Positions 11,483 through 22,969 of a DNA stretch of 64,000 bases are shown piece after piece; within the stretch, counting starts at the first letter, position 1, and each line of letters starts with the position of its first letter. The DNA comes from Collybiopsis luxurians FD-317 M1 (lineage: Eukaryota > Basidiomycota > Agaricomycetes > Agaricales > Omphalotaceae): NCBI GenBank assembly GCA_000827265.1, contig KN834849.1:73085-137084 (forward strand), given 5' to 3'. Under the pieces are notes generated by a model that was given only the letters and a program-made list of their open reading frames with translations, searched no databases and was not told the origin of the DNA. The position numbers and the translations under genes were made by a program.

Positions 11483-12315
11483 TTAGAGATCGGGACTTTG
11501 ACTTTTCTTGGAGCGCTGTTCCTTCTGGTGATCCCTGAGGCCTAGAATGGGCCACAGGTCGCTGCTACCCATACGATGCGCATACTCCTCGGCGACGTAG
11601 TTGCTAGTGTCCCAGTTATAGCTCTGGTTGGGCTCTCCGGCCCGCTGATCTGGCGCATAGCACGCAACGCCGTTGTCGCCACCTTTGGCAACTGGGTCCA
11701 GGTTCCCCTCCGCAAAAGCATAAGGGGTAAAGAGACCTTGGCGATTGTCGTTCTCTAGATCATCTATTTCTTCGCGAGCTGTTTCGAGCGCTTCATCGAT
11801 GCTTTCCTCGGCCTTACGTGACGGGTCAGGAAGTGCGAGTTGTACAAAGGGTATCGCTTCTTATTGAGTTTAAAGTTCCCTTTTGCGATTTTGTTAACAT
11901 CACACTGGCGTTCCACATCGTGCATGTGGCTTTTTCGTGAACTCAAATGACTTGGATGCTTCTGTTTCGGCTGGTGGGTTGGGTATGGGTGTGGGCCAAA
12001 CATGGCTTCGTCAATGTCGGGTACACGGCGACGGCTGCTAGCATCGTCATTTGCGCAAGTGGACCTGGGAATCTGGGAAGGATCGTCGGAAGAGAATAAC
12101 ATGGTGGAGTTTCGGTACTGCTGTGAGGATATGATTCTCACTTCAGTGGACTCAGGGTATTTATACCACACTGCATATTGTTCGAGAGAAAACCCCATTG
12201 TTTGAGCCGGGAAAGGTGGCTCATTTCGTAGGGCCATTGGCAAAGTAGTTGTGGCTTTTGAATATGCCTCGGTTTTTGTGTTGCTCCCTCCCATTGTTGG
12301 GCAACAGAAGGGCAT
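11483..12315 (-). CDS. Unknown fungal protein, two exons
   Basis: I do not recognise this gene. The model joins 12315-11904 to 11856-11483 across a 47-nt intron and gives 261 aa. The second exon is clearly coding-like: a 124-codon open frame with AEESIDEALETAREEIDDLEN (charged helix), then GGDNGVACYAPDQ and NWDTSNYVAEEYAHRMG. The first exon is basic and low in complexity, with QPKQKHPSHLSSRKSHMHD. The start is uncertain because in-frame ATGs occur at 12315, 12294 and later. An alternative donor at 11951 is possible. No signal peptide or membrane helix is seen. It sits between NAS2 and THI4 on the same strand. Confidence 0.55.
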
Positions 12316-12590
12316 AGATTTGTTTCCGGATTTGACCTGGTCAAAGCTGGCTATACCAATCACGGGCGCTTAACTCCAGCATGGCCTATCCAACTTTGAT
12401 CTAGCTACCACGAACTTGGATTACGAAACCCACCTCAGATCAAAATTATGCTGGTTAAAAAAATTTAAAGTATCTGGCCAGCCTGGCAGGCGGTATAGTG
12501 CTTCACATATGGGGTGTATACAAACATGTAAATACATTTCAAGTTTCGTGTATTGACCTTTCTACGAGCTGTGGCGAATCGGCTAGAAAC

Positions 12591-13785
<1,195 letters not shown>

Positions 13786-13831
13786 AGTCTGATGATGATA
13801 GGTCAGCAATCACCGTACTCTACAACCCTCC

Positions 13832-13838
13832 TTTATAT
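13832..13838 (-). promoter_or_regulatory. TATA box of thi4
   Basis: On the minus strand the sequence GGTATATAAAGGAG lies about 50 nt before the thi4 ATG. That spacing implies a transcription start near 13805 and a very short leader. Confidence 0.6.
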
Positions 13839-16800
13839 ACCAGGGCCACAGTCTCGGCCCAGAAATACGAGGTGCGAAAGTATTCCCAAAGATAAAGAGG
13901 TTATAAAAACCAACTGAACTAGAGGGGCTGATGTCGGAGAAAGTCGAAATAGAAACGGCTCCCAGCGCATGGCACTGTTATTCAGCTCAAATTCAGCTAT
14001 GGAGTAGAAAGAAACGAAGCACTCCACAGAAGGTTTGAAAAACGGAGGATGCTTGATTAATTTCCATTTCCGCAGGCGGAAGATACGTCGACTATGATAC
14101 TTATATGATACCTTGGGAGCAGGCAAGTGAAATCATCGAAAAACACGGCGATTGCGCAATACAAGGAAGTCAATTCGACCAAAAGCTGTAACCTTTTCTT
14201 GACAGAAGCTTCGCTGCAAACACTTGGAAATCGTTCGGAGGCAGAGGAATGCACATTTGAGTCCCGTCCAACTGTGATAAGAGGTACATATAACTTGTGC
14301 CGCATCGCGTGACACCTCGGAACACCATCTTAGGCCGTGTTCTGCAATATGCTTCGTTCCTTCCTTAATGGAGATTGAGAGGTTGTGATACCCCAACAGG
14401 CCTTATCGAAGAGATCGGCAAGTGTCAAGCACAGTGGCCAAAGTTCGAAGACCAGCGCCCTGAGGTGTTGACTGGCTAGTTTGAGAAAACCCAGATATTA
14501 CATTATGTGACCGACAGCGGGCCAAAAGCTACTTACTACCTTAACAAACTCATGGAGGAAACTTAGCACTAAAATTATGTACAGGATTCACAATATGTGT
14601 TTATGATTCTTCAGCTGTAAGCGATGATATTTTGCGAGCTAGACAGGAATGTGAGAAAAATGAACCACCACTTGATGCCCAGCGCTCACCATTAAATCTT
14701 GTTGAGCAAACTGACCACAAATTCCATAAATATAGCGTTGAGGATACGCAAAAAAATCAGGAGGATGAGCATCTGGTGCCAGTCAACATGAGGAACAAAA
14801 TCAAGACCACTTGAGATACGCACGGCGAGTATGACATAGTTGACATGGTCGCAGTCATCAAAATCAACTTTTGGCTCCTCCTGCTCTTCCTAAACCGGAA
14901 ATACATCAGCAAGTTGAGTGAGAGTCGAGAGTCATCCATGTACTGCAATGGTTTGAGCGAGCCGCAACTCGTTAAGGGCTTCACGTCGACGACGACGCAA
15001 TGCATGGGCGTATGGATGGAATTTTCTAGAGCTAGGTTGTAAGAATAGTGAGCCTTCCGAAAAAAAAAATCAGGTAGTGCCGAGGCGCCACGTACTTCAT
15101 GGAGGAGACGGGGGCAGGAGACGGGGAAATATCAAGGTGGGTGAAGACAGTGGCAGTCTTAAATGAAGAAAAAGAGATGCAGGGACGTCCATATTAAAAA
15201 TGCCGAGTAACTCTTCGTCACAGAAATTCTGAGGTTCAAAAATAATTCCCAAGCTTGAATAAATATCTGGTGTGCCCGCAAGCTTTGAACGGAAACTGTG
15301 GCGCCGGGTCTCCGTCTCTGCTCCTGATCTTCGACCACGAATTTCTCTACGCAATGCTCTTCATCAACTCTTCATAAGGCTCGACTCATACGCACATACA
15401 CACCTGTGAACTTCCATTCCCGATAGAACAATTCATCAATAACCCCAAAATTTTCCCGGGATTATACAAACTTCTCGGTGTCTCTGTACTATCCCTTTTA
15501 GATCCATTCTTCAGTGCAACCCACTACCGAGCAATGATCCAAAATCCAGCTCAGTTCTATTTAGGTCTTCGAGAATGGGCACATAGCGTTGGACCTGCTC
15601 CTAGGGCTTCTAGTTCAACGACGGTTGGAAAGAATTGGCAACAAACAGGCAAAGCAATTCCTTGGGACGTAAAACTGCAATGAACAGCAGCTGCAGTTGA
15701 TTAAATGCTCGAGAGCCCTTTATGTTGCTATCTTCGAGCAAGATAAACATCATATAGTATCTCGACACACCCAACATTGGGCCCAATAACGCTGGCAGTC
15801 GGCGGCGGAAAGATATCAAGTCGTGATGAGTCATTGTGCACGTGACTGTGATTGCGCAATCATTTCCGAAACCCTCACCGCCCTCTCAACTCTCCTTTCA
15901 TCAAAGCGACCTAGGCGGAGGGGCAATAAAGATACTTTTGTGCCCAAACCAAAGGCTGAATCACGTATATCGGACGGACCAGCAGAAATCAAGAATCAAA
16001 GTTCTGACCAGAGACCGAGCCTTCAAGAACTTTTTGCAGTACCAGGCTCGCATGCCTGAGGAAAAGGAACATACCAGACAATTTGCAACATAATGGCGGA
16101 GACCAAGAAGCAAGGTCGTGATCAAGAGATTGAGCCTTCAAAACGAGAGTCCAGCACCGGGCTTTTAGCCTGAGGAAAGAAAGTATACTATCGCTAACCA
16201 TCCTCCAACATAACATGATGAGAGCGAGTGACATCGGACCCAGAACAGTAGCCTGAGCGCGGGCAGAGCAGAAGAAGTTCTATCAGAGGTAGGTGTTGCG
16301 TGCACATATTCAAAGGTCCGCGTTTTTGTCATTGGTCACATCGGAGCTCCGCGCAAGCATACGTCAGTCGGAGGCTGCAAAGGCCTGAAGAGACTGTTTC
16401 CAAAGCAGAGGAAGCAACGAGTGACCTAAGCACTCCGGCGGGGCAGATTCAAGACCTTCAAGCCTTCCGGGCGAGCCAAGAAATGCTTCGAGTTCCAGAG
16501 GCTGCTATAGCTGGGCCGGGGGCCCGGGCAGAGCCTACTATTGTAGATGCCAGGAGCCAGAAATAATTGCTCTGGAAGCAAGAATATTGTCGACGATGTG
16601 GCGGTGGTCAGTGACAATAACCGTCCGTCTGGGGGCACCGCTGCTGGATGAACCAGTAATGAACAGCAGAAAGACAAGTCAATCGCTGTATTCATCTCGT
16701 CCGCAAATTGTTAACCGAGTAAGGTCGTTTCAAGGTTCGATTTTAGACCCAATGTTCCCAGTGACCTTTGAGCTCCTTCAGCAGCCTCTGCTCCAACAGC

Positions 16801-18867
16801 CTCCCTTTTAGTATTCTCCAAGTGTCTTCGCCAATCCCCATTGCCTACTAGCTTTCCTGATCTACAGAGAAACAAGTCCAGAGCCACAGTAGAGTGGTGA
16901 CGACTTCCTTTGACTATCTTCTGCTCTCGAGAGGAGCGTAAGGTAGAAGATGGGGGACTTTCAACGAATTGACCAAGGTGTTGAGTGCTGACGAGGCAAT
17001 GAGGAACGGTCGCCGATGACGGTCAAGATGGTGGTGTGGAAAAAGGGTGCACGGAAGCAAAGTGACAAGTTCCCAAGACCTCATTATTTCGGCTATTCGA
17101 TTTTGCTTTTTTGTTCCTCTCAACTACCTCTAGCCTCACAAGGATAAAACAATGTTGTGTATCTACAAAATCCACCTTTGACTTCAAATTTCGGTATTCT
17201 TTGGAGCATTTTCACCCATTTTACCGTTCACACCGGTTCATCTCGATTGAAAAGAACCCCAAACTGAACGAAAATTGACGGTTTTCGTCCCTAGAAGAGA
17301 ATATACGTCTCGAACAGTTGGGCTCGATATCGCGTTACGATGTGCTCGTCTGAATCCTCTCTTAATGTTATGAAGTCCACTGTGGCACAGATTATTTCGT
17401 TCGAATCTACACGCCCGCCATGCTGAGGGTTTTCAACATATCACAATCGTGGGCGGGGTTGTGTACAGTGTGAGTGATCAAGCTGAGTTCGAATTTTGAG
17501 ACGGCGAGCTCGAGCTTCGGGATGTAAAATTCGCGTCCCTGGCTCTCTGAAATAACCCTTTCGCACTGCCTTTCGTGGTTTTTCAGTCGGCAGAGTGAGC
17601 CTTCTTAATTCCTATGTCTGTGTAGAACTTACAGCGCAGACGACGATACTTTCACTAAAAGATTGCATCCATTACAAAAATGATCGAGACGATTAATATT
17701 TTTAGATGCGAAAAATCCTCTCAAAGGGTTCAAAGCTCAGGCCTTAGGTTCAACCATATTCGACTCATTCTTTTCTAGCTTGCGACTCCGTCCGCCTGCG
17801 AACGTTTTCGAGATTCGATTCGCCGGAAGATATCTTCAATGGGCCGCCGTAAACGACATACACACTGTTTCGAAAATCATTGACCTGCCAGGCGAGAGTT
17901 ACCAGGACGCGCAACTTTTAACGAGGCACTCCAACCACCGCAGCCTCAGTATGCATCAGTAGGACACTCTCTAGTTAAGCAGGGGCGACTAACTTTCGAC
18001 ATTGGTCAGTCGGTTGCAGATATAAGGAAGCAGCACGAAAATATAACCTCGGAAGCCCTACAAATTGTTAACATCGAAAACAGGCGAGCACCAAGTTTGT
18101 ACAATAACCATGGAGCCATGCTGCTCCTGGTCGCAGTCGGGCTTTCAAATAGTCTCTTTCGGCAGTCCGCTCGCTTGCAGAAGGAATACACCGACCTCCA
18201 TCGCAGAGGCCCTTCAACCCAAATTTCTTCTGGCCGACCAGGTCTTTCATCTTTTGCCTAGGCATCACCACCTTCTGAGTAGCAAAGACCTGTTCGTAAA
18301 TTTTCAGAAACTGAAGCATCACTTACTATGCTCAGGGTCAATAAGAAGTGCGTGTAAATTTGCTCAAAGTACACCGAGTCACCTGTCATCGACTTTCCTG
18401 GTTTCGCTCGACGAGGTGGCTCTGTAAGCCCATATATCCTACCCAGGACATCAGAGTCGATAACAAATTGACGGCAGCGAGGAAGACTCATGGGCAGCTC
18501 TTACTTTTTGGACTTCAACTTTAAAAGCAATTTTGAGGCACATGCATGCACGTTCTAGGCGGTACAGACGCGCATGTAGCATTCAGCGGTTGCGGCGCTG
18601 TAATTCCTTTTGGGGCAATGCTAGTTGTTTAAATTTCGTGTAAACTAGATGTAGGGTTAGCACCTGTAACCAAAGAGGACACGTAGATTGACTCAGGGTA
18701 AGTAAGCTGAGAATTTGGAGCTGAGCTCGCACTGAAATCATCACTTTCTATTTCCCCTTACTTTACCTTGTGACCATAGGACGCCCAACCCGCCACCAAT
18801 CTATGTAGCGCCGTTTCAACTCTTCAATAGTGATCCTTCACTGATATTCACCCTAGTTCTCTGCCAG
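13839..18867. other. 5-kb gene-poor region
   Basis: No convincing gene is seen between thi4 and aro7. Short coding-like scraps exist on the minus strand at about 14760-15000 and on the plus strand at about 16000-16560 (charged, helix-like, with recurring GAGCCTTCAA), but stops interrupt them. A 10-bp palindrome ATTGCGCAAT occurs at 14151 and again at 15851. The stretch may be a graveyard of decayed genes or transposon pieces, but no terminal repeat or transposase motif is visible. A separate weak gene candidate at 18068-18491 is listed on its own. Confidence 0.4.
18068..18491 (-). CDS. Weak candidate gene of unknown function
   Basis: A minus-strand frame begins with an ATG at 18491 (MSLPRCRQFVIDSDVLGRIY). 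With a possible 37-nt intron starting GTAAGTGATG it joins a second frame containing ATQKVVMPRQKMKDLVGQ and ASERTAERDYLKARL, ending at 18068. The intron is shorter than others in the window, and no domain is recognised. It may be a decayed gene. Listed only because codon flow and a good donor site hint at past coding. Confidence 0.22.
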
Positions 18868-18869
18868 CC

Positions 18870-19985
18870 ATGCAGTCCAATCTCACCATTGGCGACCCCC
18901 TGTCGTTGGACCGTATACGATCCGTTCTGACTCGACTCGAAGACACAATAATCTTTGACCTCATTGAACGAGCCCAGTTTGCTCACAATCCCCAAATGTA
19001 CCAAAGGGGAGCATTCAAGGAGCTCAGAGATCTCGGTTTTGAGGGTAGCTGGCTGGAATGGTTTTTGAAAGAGATTGAAACTTTTCACGGTATGTTTTGG
19101 ACCTTTTTGATGGATTCCGTTACGAGTTCTGAAGAATCTCATTAGCCAAAGCGCGACGATACACGAGGTAGCTCACCCTTGCAGTATATCTTCTGGGTTA
19201 ATAACCCTTCTTTCAAGCCCAGACGAATACCCATTCACAAGCGACCTTCCAGGTCCAGTCCTCCGTCCTCTTCAGTTCCCCGAAATTCTTTACCCGAACA
19301 AGATTAACGTAAATCCTTCAATATTGTCTTTCTATGTCCGATCTATCGTTCCACGCATAACAAGGCGTGCAACTCTCGCTCTAGCTGCCTCGAAGAGGAG
19401 CAGGGGAATAGCTGGAGATGATGAATACGAAGATGATGGAAATTATGGAAGTGCCGCGACTATTGACGTCGAAGTCCTACAGGCAATTAGCAAGCGAGTA
19501 CATTACGGTGAGTCATCTCTTTCCTATACTATGCGCTGATCCTGTTTACGTTCTTCATTCTCAAGGCAAATTCGTATCAGAATCCAAATTTCTCGAAAAC
19601 CCTAGCGCATTCATCCCTCATATCCTCAAACCGAATCGAAAAGCTCTTGAAGACCTTATCACGAAACCAGAGGTTGAGCGCAAGCTGTTAATCCGACTTG
19701 GAGGTAAATCGGCTACTTATGCACAAGAATTCACACCCGACGGTGCTCCAAACGGTGTAAACGGTAGTTCTACCAAGATTGAGGTTGATAGTATTGTGGA
19801 TTTGTATGAAAGTTATATCATTCCTTTAACGAAAGAAGTCGAGGTATGTGCCTGATTTAAGGGTACTTTGGACGTCTCGCTCACCGGCATCCCAGGTTGA
19901 TTACCTCCTACATCGACTAGATGGGTTATCGCAGGATGACATCAACAGACTGGCAACAAAAGGCGGAACCGTAACTCCTGCCTAG
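18870..19985 (+). CDS. aro7: Chorismate mutase (AroQ class, Aro7)
   Basis: Converts chorismate to prephenate for phenylalanine and tyrosine. In fungi the enzyme is usually a dimer activated by tryptophan and inhibited by tyrosine. The 299-aa model has exons 18870-19089, 19146-19167 (22 nt), 19218-19507, 19566-19843 and 19896-19985. Typical stretches are [19 protein letters not shown] near the N-terminus, [25 protein letters not shown] in the middle, and GKFVSESKF near the active-site helix. An Asp/Glu-rich insertion ([17 protein letters not shown]) precedes the C-terminal helices. It stands alone, with a gene-poor stretch upstream and a convergent septin-like gene downstream. Confidence 0.93.
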
Positions 19986-20348
19986 AGTAGTGTATAAAAT
20001 CGCTTACAATTCGAAATAAACCGTTTAAACATTTCAGCGTTCAGCCAGGCTGTAAAGCATAAGCACGATGATAGGTAAAAGTGTAAGTACGTATGTATAG
20101 TGATGGTGATGAAGAAAATTATAGGCTACAGAATTAAGAAGTAGAAGAACGCGACACATGTCGGCGGTAATCCTATCCGATCCAATCCTCTGGAAAGAAG
20201 AAACAAACAACAATCAAAATGATACAAAACATTCTTGGGACCGAACAGCGATGGTGTAGGGTGTAGAGTTTGCGTTTGATGAAAATGGAAGCACATAAAC
20301 AAAGATAGATAGATCCAACAGGTATATTCCTTCGCAAGTCAATCAATA
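19986..20348. other. Convergent 3' intergenic region
   Basis: About 360 bp between the stops of aro7 (plus) and the septin-like gene (minus). AT-rich, no coding signal. Confidence 0.5.
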
Positions 20349-22502
20349 TCACAATCCAAGATCTGCAAAACGGAACATACGCTGTTAAGACACGATAAAT
20401 GATGAGTTCGTATCGCAGACGACGTACCTTTCAAGAGCCTGTCTCTTTCCTCGTCGGTGATCTGGCTTGTAGCACGACGTGCAAGCAGTTTTTCCGTTCT
20501 ATATTTCTCGTACAAAATTTCCTTCGTGTGAACTTTTAGAACCTGGAAATTAATCAGTAACGACATTTGTATATCATTCATAGACCTGCTACGTAGCGTA
20601 CCTTGAGATGTGTAGACAAGACAGCTGTCCTCAGAGCAGCAAAGTCACAGTGATCCGGGTCTAGAACGTCCACAATACCCCATCGGAACTTTCTGAGAAA
20701 GACACCCTTGAGATTTTCGGGTTCACCCTGGAGCCAAGAAGAGCGACGGCCACTGTGGACAGATTCAGGTGTCGGAGGAATCGGAAGGGCATCTATGGAA
20801 GGCGCGTGTCCGTCCTCAGATTGTTGTAGCGGAGAGTTGGGTGCCGTCTTCAACATTTGATCATCAGTACTTAAATTGCGTCGAGAGCGTTTCGAACTCT
20901 CCGGAGCAATGATTGCAAAAGGCATCAGGGTGGTCAAATCGGGCTTCGCCACGATATGAGCAGAGAACCGCACACTGGCAATGCTCTCCATACCCGGGGA
21001 AGTTGGTCGGTGTTCGTCCTGTGCCGCCTGTGAGAGATCACGACGCGAACGAGATCGCGAAAGGGTCCGACCAACTTTCGGGCGGCGGAGTTTGATAACT
21101 GGGCGAGACTGCCTTTCTTCGTCGTCCTCGTCTTCTTCCTCCCCCTCACCTTCATTTGTATCATCGCTAATGAACCGTGTGGATCTCGATTTCTTGGGAG
21201 TGGATTCTGGTTTTTGCGATGGTTCAAAAACACCAAAATCGATTCCTGCTTCTGCAAGAGATCTCCTGATGGCTTCTTTTGCACCAACTAGAGCATCGTC
21301 GGTCAATGAGTCGGCTTTGGCAATGACAGGAAGGACATTGCAACGCGCAGCCAATCGTCGAATGACGCGAATTTCGGCGGGCGACATGGTAAGAGGGCTT
21401 TCTTCATCGTCGGACTCGGAAGAGGTATCTGGAATGAGGTCTGGCGGATTCCGGTACGAAACTGTCGTCTCAGATCGCGTTTTAGTGGGTAAAGATGATT
21501 TCGCCTTGCGCTCCGCTAATGTCAAAATGGACGAAGGGTCGATCAAGTAAATACACCTGAGATGAAAAGTTGAGATTCTCGGACATGATAGAGATTTCTT
21601 AACTGTAGACATACAAATGAATGTGCTGGTCTCCTTTGTTCGTTCGCACTACTTTGGATTCCTACCAATAGGGCGTTAGGCTCGGTTAGAACCTTAAATT
21701 CAAATTGACAGGCAATCCGCACCTCGTTCATGGAGTCAGCATACTGCGCGTCAATGTACTTGATCACGTTCTGCAATTGCCTCTCGAGCTTCAACTCTCT
21801 ACCTTCGGAAAAATCCAGCCCAGGACTGTCAATGACCGAGAAAAGGACCCTATCGTATCGTGATTCGCAAATTTCGACACAGGCGGTATTAATGGAATGC
21901 GTTGATTTCGGAAAGCCGCTCAAGAAACGATCTACGGCAGCCCTCTGGTCGACTGTAGCCGTGGGCGAAATATCGGCGGTCTCCAACAGCAGTCGAAGCA
22001 GAGAGGTCTTTCCGGTACCTTGTCCGCCGACAACCTAGAGTTAGAAAGGGGATTGCGTAGGTAAGGGAAGGAAGGGATTGACGTTGAAACTCAAACTGCG
22101 ACGAACCATAAGGTTGAATGTAGGGGAAACCCGAACTCTCCTTTGGCTGTACTTGGTCGAAGTTGTCCGAGGGATATGTTTTGTTCCATTGGTAAAAGCC
22201 ACAGGGGCATTGGACATGTACAAGGATGAAATAGAAGGAGGACCTTCTCCATTATCTGAAGAAGGCCTCAGAGGTCGATGAAAGGCAATGGGACCATGGG
22301 TAGGTGCTATATGGATTGGTTTCGCACCTTTGGGGACCGGAATTTGTTCAGAAATGGGGGGGATGTCCTGGCGAATACTGGATACATCTACGAGGCTTTC
22401 TGGCCAAGGGATGCCTTGACTGGTAAGCTCTGGAAGTGAAGGCGACCCGCGTATTTTGGTTGGTTCTGGTACATGTTTTGATTTTCTTCGCAGGGAGAAC
22501 AT
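20349..22502 (-). CDS. Septin-like GTPase A
   Basis: A 612-aa protein from exons 22502-22107, 22034-21723, 21661-21615, 21556-20602, 20542-20428 and 20362-20349. After a 130-residue disordered N-terminus comes a septin-type G domain: P-loop GGQGTGKT (residues 135-142), G3 DSPGLD (from 201), G4 AKAD (331-334) and the septin-unique element WGIVDVLDPDHCDFAALR. Long Ser/Glu-rich inserts interrupt the domain, for instance near residues 270-310 and before the unique element, so it is divergent from classical septins. The last exon is only 14 nt and is the least certain part. Septins bind GTP and assemble filaments at membranes and division sites. Whether this one polymerises is unknown. It lies downstream, on the same strand, of a paralogue fused to zinc clusters. 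Confidence 0.85.
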
Positions 22503-22969
22503 GATGGTAAGGAAAGAAGACGAGGAAATTACAGGCCAAGGGAAAATAAAGAACCAGGACAACGAGAGTACGAATTGGGCCACAGAAATGAACCCTTTGA
22601 TAAATAATGTGTTGTGTTAAAGGCAATTTCTATTTCTGAATCAGGGTCCTTTACATTATAGGCGCTCTATTTCTCGCGGCTTCTCCGGCTGCCACTCGCA
22701 TCCAAGTTCATCAAGTTCTATGCAAGGCATCTTCTGTGTATTCGAGTACGCTAGTTTTACAATTACAATCCCATGCCATCCAAGGTCTCATAGGACCGAT
22801 ACCCTGTCAAGTGGCTCAGTATACCCAGACTGAAAGAGAGTATGAGAAACGAAGACAAAAACCAGACACGAAAAAGAAAGAAAGACAGAAAAACACAAAA
22901 AAGCATGGGAGCCAATAGGTAATTCTACAGTTAAAAAAAAAAGGAGAAATTGAATCGAAATATCTAAAC
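22503..22969. promoter_or_regulatory. Intergenic region, promoter of septin-like gene A
   Basis: About 470 bp between the stop of the fusion gene and the start of septin-like gene A, both on the minus strand. It is purine-rich around 22850-22945, with A-runs. No specific site is recognised. Confidence 0.4.

Noticed and set aside
16000..16566. Coiled-coil gene on the plus strand
   Set aside because: Charged, helix-like words recur but stops and frame changes break them, with no start or splice pattern that joins them.
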